NCBI GenBank assembly: GCA_964502635.1
Contig: CAZCXI010000055.1
Location: 1 to 19,836, forward strand
From: C00003060 sp964502635
Lineage (GTDB): Bacteria > Desulfobacterota > Desulfobacteria > Desulfobacterales > C00003060
Reading direction: 5' to 3'
DNA: 19,836 nucleotides
In this document: one piece after another, positions 13,936-19,836 of the stretch
Numbering within the stretch: the stretch's first letter is position 1
Layout: the number at the start of each line of letters is the position of its first letter
Translations under genes and position numbers: made by a program
Notes under the pieces: model-generated
Told to the model about the DNA's origin: nothing
Databases searched by the model: none
The model's input: the letters and a program-made list of their open reading frames with translations, nothing else

Positions 13936-14421
13936 ATGGTTTCCATAGAAGACTTGAAAAGGGTTGCGCTGTTTGGAAGTTTGACGGACCAGATGCTTGA
14001 ACACTTGGCCCCAATGGTTCAAACGGAGTCGCTTGAGGAACGACAAGTCATCTACGAACCAGGCAGTGCGGCGGATCGTTTTTATTCACTGAAAAGAGGC
14101 AAGGTGTTGCTTGAGGCGGAACTGGCCCCGACTCTTATTATTTCTCTTGGTGCCATAAAGCCCGGGTATTCTTTTGGCTGGTCGGCCCTCCTGCCTTCGG
14201 CGACCCATCACACATCTTATGCCGCGTCTGCCGAGGCCTCCGAAGTTTTAGTCGTCCCTGGAGCCAAATTCCTCGACATCCTGAATCAGGACCACGCCTT
14301 CGGATATGCGGTTATGCAGAAAATTGTACAAATCCTGGAAAACCGCTTGGAACATCGGACCGCTCAATTCCTGAGGGTTATAAGCAAGCATCCCGAGATA
14401 GGAACTCTTCTGGGTATGTAA
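13936..14421 (+). CDS. Cyclic-nucleotide-binding-fold protein without DNA-binding domain
   Basis: A 161-residue protein with the opening of CRP-type domains (LKRVALFGSLTDQMLEHLA, then ERQVIYEPGSAADRFYSLKRGKV) and a C-terminal helix. There is no helix-turn-helix. The phosphate-binding cassette is not standard: where family members have FGE...R-S/T-A, this has FGWSALLPSATHHTSYAA, so binding of cAMP or cGMP is doubtful and the ligand may differ. GGAGGGGAG lies 5 nt before the ATG. It begins 44 bp after copy 3 in the same direction, without a terminator between, so it may be the last cistron and a regulatory subunit of the antiporter. Confidence 0.83.
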   Translation: MVSIEDLKRVALFGSLTDQMLEHLAPMVQTESLEERQVIYEPGSAADRFYSLKRGKVLLEAELAPTLIISLGAIKPGYSFGWSALLPSATHHTSYAASAEASEVLVVPGAKFLDILNQDHAFGYAVMQKIVQILENRLEHRTAQFLRVISKHPEIGTLLGM

Positions 14422-14484
14422 GATGCTCTACATGAAGGCATCCCCCCACTAACCCAACCAACACAAGCGAGAAACGCTCCTCCA

Positions 14485-15699
14485 TCAGGTCCCAGTATCT
14501 TTTTGCGGCTTGTCAAGATCATCTTGGGAGTTCTGAGGCACGGCCCGCTTGAGTCGAACTGAAAGCGTCGTCCCTTGTCCAACCCTGGATTCCACAGAGA
14601 TTTCTCCGCCGTGTTCGTGAACAATCTTCTGGGTCCCCAGCAAACCAAGGCCCGTGCCTCGACCCGCCTTGGTGCTGAAGAACTTGGTGAAGAGTTTTTG
14701 CTTCACCTCGTCCGTCATACCACATCCGTTATCACGGATTTCAAGAAGGAAATCGTCTCCGGACTTGGCATCCCTTTCCAGCTGTGTCTTGACCGTGACC
14801 TCCCAGGCTTTGGAGGCGTCTGTGTCATCGATGCATGCGTCAATGGCGTTTGAGATAAGATTCAACACCACATTGTGGATGCCCTCTGGATCAATGTAGG
14901 CATCTGTCAGATTCGGATCCAGAATTTTCCTTAGCTTGACATGGTATTCCTTGGCCCTTTCCCTGAAGAGTTCCATCGCATCCGAGACGATCTCATTGGG
15001 GTTGCATGCACTCCTTTGCGGCACCCTCTCCTTGGAATATCTCAGAAGGTCCAGGACAAGGTCCGAGACCTTCTGAATGTTGCGCTGGACCATCTCCCAG
15101 CCTTCTTTCAATCTCTCAGGTCTATCTTTGCTCATACCCATGTTGACCAGGTACATGCCCCCTCGTAGTCCGGTAAGGATATTCTTGATATAATGGGCCA
15201 ATCCAGCCACGGTTTCTCCGATCGTGGCAAGCCGCTCGGCCCTCATCAATTCTTCCTCTGCCTGCCTCAACTCCAGGGTACATTCCTCGACTTTCTGTTC
15301 CAGGTTGTCCGTGTAGTCTCTTAATTGTTGGCTTATGGCTATCTTTTTCTCGGCTCTTTCGAGCGCCAGCATCAGCACTTCATCCCGCACGGGCTTGGTA
15401 ATAAAATCCGAGGCCCCGTGCTGGAGCGCAGCCACTGCGGAGTCCATGTCACCATGGCCCGTGACAACGATGACCTCTGCGTCGCTATCCATGGCCTTGA
15501 TCCGTTTCAGCACTTCTATACCGTCCATTCCGGGCATCTTTATGTCGGTTAGGACCAGCTTGGGCCTTTGTTGCCCGAAAACCTTCAGCCCTTTGTCGCC
15601 GCTTTCGGCAGTCAGCACTTCATATCCTTCACTGGCCAAGGACATCTCCAGCATTTCCAGAATGGGCTGTTCATCATCAATGACAAGTAACTTTGCCAT
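14485..15699 (-). CDS. Response regulator-histidine kinase hybrid (receiver first)
   Basis: A 404-residue soluble protein. The N-terminal receiver (about 3-120) has D52 (LTDIKMPG), T80 and K102. A coiled coil (125-155) is followed by a dimerisation helix with H169 in GLAHYIKNILTGL. The HATPase_c has an N-box near N284 (LNLISNAIDA), G1 (IRDNGCGMT), F-box (FTKFFSTK) and G2 (GRGTGLGL). The H-box reads HYIKN instead of HExxNP. AAGGAG lies 6 nt before the ATG, and the start overlaps the end of the preceding kinase gene by 23 bp, so the two are coupled and likely act in one phosphorelay. Ends tail to tail with the cyclic-nucleotide-fold gene, 63 bp apart. Confidence 0.92.
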   Translation of the reverse strand: MAKLLVIDDEQPILEMLEMSLASEGYEVLTAESGDKGLKVFGQQRPKLVLTDIKMPGMDGIEVLKRIKAMDSDAEVIVVTGHGDMDSAVAALQHGASDFITKPVRDEVLMLALERAEKKIAISQQLRDYTDNLEQKVEECTLELRQAEEELMRAERLATIGETVAGLAHYIKNILTGLRGGMYLVNMGMSKDRPERLKEGWEMVQRNIQKVSDLVLDLLRYSKERVPQRSACNPNEIVSDAMELFRERAKEYHVKLRKILDPNLTDAYIDPEGIHNVVLNLISNAIDACIDDTDASKAWEVTVKTQLERDAKSGDDFLLEIRDNGCGMTDEVKQKLFTKFFSTKAGRGTGLGLLGTQKIVHEHGGEISVESRVGQGTTLSVRLKRAVPQNSQDDLDKPQKDTGT

Positions 15700-17689
15700 G
15701 GGGATCTCCTTCTTCTTGACAGACAGGGAAGGTGAGCTTAAACGTTGTCCCCACTCCCGAGGCTGATTCCACGTGGAGCTCTCCTTTGAAAGCCTTCACC
15801 AGATTATAGGTAATCGATAGGCCCAGGCCGGTTCCTTTTCCTACCTCTTTTGTGGTAAAAAAAGGCTCAAAGATTTTGTCCCGGATGTTTTCCGGCATGC
15901 CTGCACCCGTGTCAGAGACCACGGCCACCACCCTGTCTCCTTCCTGGCAGGTGGTTATGGTGAGCTTCTTTGTTGCTTTCGGCCCCTTGGCCTCCATCGC
16001 ATCCCTGGCATTGGTGACCAGGTTCAGAAATATCTGCTCCAGGCGATTCTTGTCGGAAAGGATCCTGGAAAGGCCTTCTGCCAGCTTCAGCCTCGCCTCG
16101 ATATTTCGTAACCTGAGTTGTTCGCCCAGGAGCGTGAAGATATCTTGAATGGGTTCATTCAGGTCTACAGGATAAACTCCCAGGTCGGTTTTTCGGCCAA
16201 ACTCTCGCAGGTGATTGATGATGTAGGTGGCCCGGTCCACCTGGGCGCTGACATTGCGGCTCACCCCCAATAGCTGTTCTTCTGAGATCTTCTCCCCACG
16301 GTTTATCATCTTGGCAAGAAAATCGGTCCCCACTCGCATCACGTTCAGGGGCTGATTGAGCTCATGGGCAATGCCCGTAGCCATTTCACCCAGGGTGGCC
16401 ATTTTGCTGGCCTGGATGAGTTGAGCCTCCTGTTCAAGGCGCCGGGCGATATCAACGGTCCTAACAATCATGGTCCCACCAATGTCTCCACTGTCTGATT
16501 CCTTCAACTTACCGGCACGGGCGTGCAGATGAATGAAAAAACAATGCCCGCCCCTTTTTCTGGCCCATAACTTGGGCAAGAAGATATACTCTTGCCCCGC
16601 AAAGTGCCGCAGCCCGCCCCAAAGCCGATCTGTCTCTGCCGGATCGAAAAGCTCCGAAAAGGGCATCCCCAGCATTTCTTTGCGTTCAAATTCATACGTT
16701 ACCGTGGCCGGGTCGTTCACATCCAGGATCTTACACGAATCCATATCAACCACAAAAAGAGGATTCGGGTCGTGGTTAAACAATAGGCGATACTTTGTTT
16801 CGCTTCTCCTTAATTCTTCTTCTGCCCGTTTCCGGTCTTCTATTTCTCGCCTCAGTTGCTCATTTGCCGTGCTCAGCGCTGCGGTCCGAACCTTGACCCG
16901 CTGTTCCAGCTCGTCGCGAGCTGTATGCAGGGCCTCCTCAGCCCGCTTGCGGCTTGTAATATCTACAATATTACCCAGTATCGCCGGTCTGCCCCTATAC
17001 TCTATTCGGGTGTTTCTCCTGACAATCCAGATGGTCTCACCACCTTTTCTGAGCCCCTTGGCCTCGTATTGCGACAGGGGTTCTTCCCCTCTTAGCCTCT
17101 TTGCCCTTGTCTCGTCGGTCATGGCCCTGTATTCGGGATGGACCAGTCTCCACGCTTCCATACCCATCAACTCGTCTTTGGAGTACCCGTAAATCTCGGC
17201 AAATTTCTTGTTGGCAAATTGTACCTTTTCATCCTGGTCGATGTATATGCCGGTCAGCGAGTTTTCAACCAAGGTGCCGTACTTTCCTTCTGATTCCCGC
17301 AGCTCTTTACGAGCCATGTAGCGCCCCTTCGCCCGTTCCAGCGCCACCAAAAGGGCATCATGATTGATAGGCTTGGTGATAAAGTCACAGGCGTTTAGCC
17401 GGAGGGCACGAATGGCCGCTTCTAGTTGTCCAAAAGCAGTGACCACAATCACCTCTTTGTCCGGGTGCTGTTCCTTGATCCTTTTAAGAACATCGATCCC
17501 GTCCATGCCGGGCATGCGAATATCGGTGATAACCACATGCGGAGATTTCTCCTGACATACCCGAATGCCACTCTCCCCGTCTGCGGCGGTGAATACCTCA
17601 TAGCCTGTATCCGTCAAGGCAAGAGACAGAACCCTTCGGATCCCCTCTTCATCATCGATGATCAAAACCTTCCAACCGTTTTCACTCAT
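15677..17689 (-). CDS. Receiver-PAS-PAS histidine kinase
   Basis: A 670-residue soluble kinase. The ATG at 17689 with GGGAAG just upstream is preferred to the in-frame TTG at 17710. Domains in order: receiver with D56 (ITDIRMPGMDG), T84 (VTAFG) and K106; PAS 1 (about 135-255); a coiled coil with NEQLRREIEDRKRAE; PAS 2 (about 295-415); HisKA with H442 (ATGIAHELNQPLNVM); HATPase_c with N560 region (LNLVTNARDA), G1 SDTGAGMP, F-box FEPFFTTK and G2 GKGTGLGLS. The second half is nearly the same as the kinase at 17815-19704. The HELNQPLN H-box is the type seen in kinases of NtrB/DctB relatives. A receiver at the front means it probably takes phosphate from another kinase. Confidence 0.93.
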   Translation of the reverse strand: MSENGWKVLIIDDEEGIRRVLSLALTDTGYEVFTAADGESGIRVCQEKSPHVVITDIRMPGMDGIDVLKRIKEQHPDKEVIVVTAFGQLEAAIRALRLNACDFITKPINHDALLVALERAKGRYMARKELRESEGKYGTLVENSLTGIYIDQDEKVQFANKKFAEIYGYSKDELMGMEAWRLVHPEYRAMTDETRAKRLRGEEPLSQYEAKGLRKGGETIWIVRRNTRIEYRGRPAILGNIVDITSRKRAEEALHTARDELEQRVKVRTAALSTANEQLRREIEDRKRAEEELRRSETKYRLLFNHDPNPLFVVDMDSCKILDVNDPATVTYEFERKEMLGMPFSELFDPAETDRLWGGLRHFAGQEYIFLPKLWARKRGGHCFFIHLHARAGKLKESDSGDIGGTMIVRTVDIARRLEQEAQLIQASKMATLGEMATGIAHELNQPLNVMRVGTDFLAKMINRGEKISEEQLLGVSRNVSAQVDRATYIINHLREFGRKTDLGVYPVDLNEPIQDIFTLLGEQLRLRNIEARLKLAEGLSRILSDKNRLEQIFLNLVTNARDAMEAKGPKATKKLTITTCQEGDRVVAVVSDTGAGMPENIRDKIFEPFFTTKEVGKGTGLGLSITYNLVKAFKGELHVESASGVGTTFKLTFPVCQEEGDPHGKVTCH

Positions 17690-17814
17690 ATTCTTCCCGT
17701 CCTTGGTCAACGGTTATCACACGCTTTATCATCATTTATCCGGGTTGCTCTCCTGAACCCCGCCTTAAACAATCCCGCGTTGTCCCTGTGTCTTCTAAGA
17801 CAAGCCGCTCATTA

Positions 17815-19704
17815 TTAATGATTCTCGACATCGTCATCCGGATGCCCCACTTTTTCATAGACCGGAAAGCTAACCCTGAACGTTGTACCCACATCGGGGA
17901 CGGATGCCACGCGAATATCTCCTTTGAAATCCGTCACCAGATTGTAAGTGATGGACAGCCCCAGGCCGGTTCCCTTTCCCACCTCTTTGGTGGTAAAAAA
18001 GGGTTCAAACATTTTTTCCTGGATGTCTTTTGGCATGCCCGCGCCCGTGTCAGAGACCAAGGCCACCACCCTGTCGCCTTCCTGGCAGGTAGTCACGGTG
18101 AGCGTCTTGGCCGCTTCCGGCCCCTTGGCCTCCATGGCATCCCTGGCATTGGTGACCAGGTTCAGAAAGACTTGCTCCAGACGATTTTTGCCGCCCAAGA
18201 TCTTTGGCAAACCCTCGTCCAAATTGAGCCTTATTTCGATATCCCGCAAGTTGAGCTGTCGGCCCAGAAGGGTGAAGACCGCTCGAACCGGCTCATTCAA
18301 GTCCAGCGGGTATGTGTCGAGGTCGCTCTTTCGACCAAACTCCCGCATGTGGTTGATGATATTGGTGGCCCGGTCCACCTGCGCGCTGATGTTGCGGCTC
18401 AGCTTCAACAGCTCATCGTCTGAGATGTGCTGTTCCCGCTTTATCGTCTTGGCCAGAAAATCAGCCCCCATCCGCATTACATTCAAGGGCTGGTTGAGCT
18501 CATGGGCAACGCCCGTTGCCATCTCACCCAGGGTGGCCATTTTGCTGGCCTGTGCGAGTTGGGCCTCTCGTTCAAGTCGCCGGGTGATATCAACGGTCCT
18601 CACAAGCAGGGAAGGGACGACACTTCCGTCCGGTGTGGCTCGAAATTGCCCGGAACTGGCATGAAGATCGATAAAGAAGTGCTTGCCGTCCTTCCTCCTG
18701 GCCCACAGCTTGGGCAACACATGTTCTCCCCACGACACTTGCTGCACCTCCTTCCAGAGCCGATCCGCCTCTTCTGGATCAAAGAGCCGCAAAAGGGACA
18801 TCTGGAGCATTTCTTCGCGCTGATATTGGTAGGTCACAACGGCCAGGGTGTTCAAATCCCGGATTCTCCCGGAATCCATGTCAACCAGAAAAAGCGGGTT
18901 TGGGTCGTTATTGAACAAGAGCCGGTATTTTTCCTCACTTGCCCTGACTTCTTGCTCCGCCCGTTTCCGATCTTCTATTTCTCGTCTCAGTTGCTCGTTT
19001 GCGATGCTCAGCTCCTCAGTGCGCTCTTTAACCCGGTGTTCCAGCCCCTCGTGGGCTTTTCTTAGCTCCCCTTGCACCCGCTCTCGCTCGGTAATTTCTC
19101 GAGACACACTCTCGATCATTTGATTGGTTACTTTTTTTAGGGACTCCAATAGCTCCACCCGGGAACTCCCGAAAACCCGGGGCGTCAGATCGCCCTTGGA
19201 GACCCGGTGCAACACGTCAAAGTGCTCAGCAAGACCGATAGCAAATTCATGGGACAACTGAACGATATCTGCAAGGTTTTCGGCCGTCAGGTTGACCATA
19301 TGTTTCAATTTGGTAAGCAACTCCAGTTGCGAGGTTTCCGGTATCCTGACTTCAGGATCGCCGGAAGCAATCTCTTTTAGCGCTTCAAAGACCTCGGACA
19401 GGCCCAGCGCCAACTCCATACTGATATCCTCCAGCTGCCTGTCTCGTTCGTCTACCATCTTCCTGAATTCTTGGAATTGTTCGTTGACTATCTTGAGTGT
19501 CAGTCTTACTGAAGAGTGATCCATGTTTTTCTGGAAGGGCTCACATTGCAGGCACATCTCCATCTTTTCCAAGAATTTGCCCTGAATCTCGTTATGACAA
19601 TGGGTGCCTGGGACGAGCCAACACTTGCTCACCTTCGCCTTGTAAACCGGGCATTCCTGATCGCCACATTCCAGAACCTCCCAGCATTTCACCTTCTTTG
19701 GCAT
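17815..19704 (-). CDS. Two-CW, tandem-HAMP, PAS histidine kinase (cytoplasmic)
   Basis: A 629-residue kinase with no membrane helix. The first 60 residues hold seven Cys (C7, C13, C18, C28, C36, C51, C54), with CWE and KCW motifs typical of two-CW modules, a possible metal, Fe-S or thiol redox sensor. Next come two HAMP-like repeats (about 98-145 and 155-203, second with SKGDLTPRV), a coiled coil, a PAS domain (about 255-375), HisKA with H401 (ATGVAHELNQPLNVM) and HATPase_c (LNLVTNARDA, SDTGAGMP, FEPFFTTK, GKGTGLGLS). Its PAS-kinase half is a close copy of the 15677-17689 product. The ribosome site is weak. First gene of the minus-strand kinase cluster, 125 bp before the next start. Confidence 0.92.
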   Translation of the reverse strand: MPKKVKCWEVLECGDQECPVYKAKVSKCWLVPGTHCHNEIQGKFLEKMEMCLQCEPFQKNMDHSSVRLTLKIVNEQFQEFRKMVDERDRQLEDISMELALGLSEVFEALKEIASGDPEVRIPETSQLELLTKLKHMVNLTAENLADIVQLSHEFAIGLAEHFDVLHRVSKGDLTPRVFGSSRVELLESLKKVTNQMIESVSREITERERVQGELRKAHEGLEHRVKERTEELSIANEQLRREIEDRKRAEQEVRASEEKYRLLFNNDPNPLFLVDMDSGRIRDLNTLAVVTYQYQREEMLQMSLLRLFDPEEADRLWKEVQQVSWGEHVLPKLWARRKDGKHFFIDLHASSGQFRATPDGSVVPSLLVRTVDITRRLEREAQLAQASKMATLGEMATGVAHELNQPLNVMRMGADFLAKTIKREQHISDDELLKLSRNISAQVDRATNIINHMREFGRKSDLDTYPLDLNEPVRAVFTLLGRQLNLRDIEIRLNLDEGLPKILGGKNRLEQVFLNLVTNARDAMEAKGPEAAKTLTVTTCQEGDRVVALVSDTGAGMPKDIQEKMFEPFFTTKEVGKGTGLGLSITYNLVTDFKGDIRVASVPDVGTTFRVSFPVYEKVGHPDDDVENH

Positions 19705-19807
19705 CTCTTAAACCCCTTTCCAAGGAAAGAGCCTGTTAATATGTGGCGCATTCACCGCTCATGGGCCATGCGCTGTTTCCATCTTGAACCGCAAAAGCGA
19801 GCGCATT

Positions 19808-19827
19808 CCCCGTAGCTTGCTGCGGGG
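19808..19827. repeat. Hairpin repeat at right edge
   Basis: CCCCGTAGC, TT, GCTGCGGGG forms a 9-bp stem with one G-T pair, flanked by direct copies of AGCGAGC at 19796-19802 and 19830-19836. The compact GC stem and flanking repeats resemble dispersed palindromic or MITE-like elements. Only one copy is in the window, so it may be the edge of a longer element, or a hairpin in the leader of the minus-strand kinase. The rest of 19705-19836 shows nothing I can name. Confidence 0.45.
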
Positions 19828-19836
19828 TTAGCGAGC

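Noticed and set aside
1..19836. CRISPR arrays, tRNA or rRNA genes, transposases or phage genes
   Set aside because: None were seen: no regularly spaced repeats, no tRNA-like cloverleaf noticed, and no recombinase motifs in any supported ORF.

Overview
The window looks like a chromosomal stretch of an anaerobic Desulfobacterota bacterium (sulfate-reducer type, formerly Deltaproteobacteria). The indicators are a class III multiheme cytochrome c next to the start of an rnfC gene, a dense set of soluble PAS/HAMP histidine kinases and stand-alone receivers, a two-CW cysteine module, and sigma-54 control elements. The species assignment is inference from gene content.

Layout. 1-785, minus strand: the first 27 codons of rnfC (Na+/H+-pumping Rnf complex), preceded by a cytochrome c3-like gene whose last heme sites are degraded and whose 3' end runs into a 27-bp tandem repeat. 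786-1527: no gene, but a sigma-54 promoter with an upstream dyad. 1528-2031: tandem-CBS protein. 2235-3870: receiver-only response regulator and PAS histidine kinase, overlapping. 3942-5478, minus strand: a second receiver-only regulator and a sigma-54 enhancer-binding protein (EBP) with no receiver of its own. 5479-5937: divergent control region with a sigma-70-like promoter for the EBP, a dyad matching the one near 1207, and a near-consensus sigma-54 promoter pointing right. 5938-13892: a ten-gene operon for an Mrp/Mnh-type cation/proton antiporter in the E-F-G-(A C-terminal part)-B-C-D order of membrane-bound hydrogenases. It has three antiporter-like large subunits, two small membrane proteins and no hydrogenase or full MrpA. 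13936-14421: a cyclic-nucleotide-binding-fold protein. 14485-19704, minus strand: three soluble sensor kinases, two of them close paralogues.

The best candidate for an undescribed system is the whole control circuit. A split NtrC-like regulator (EBP plus separate receiver) lies beside a PAS kinase/receiver pair, and it faces a sigma-54 promoter that drives the antiporter operon. A shared dyad, TAACGGCATAAANNTGCC, lies 104-105 bp upstream of the sigma-54 promoter both at the antiporter operon and at the CBS gene. This predicts one small regulon linking an adenylate-sensing-type protein to sodium/proton exchange. The neighbouring Rnf complex, a possible sodium or proton pump, makes a bioenergetic link plausible but unproven.
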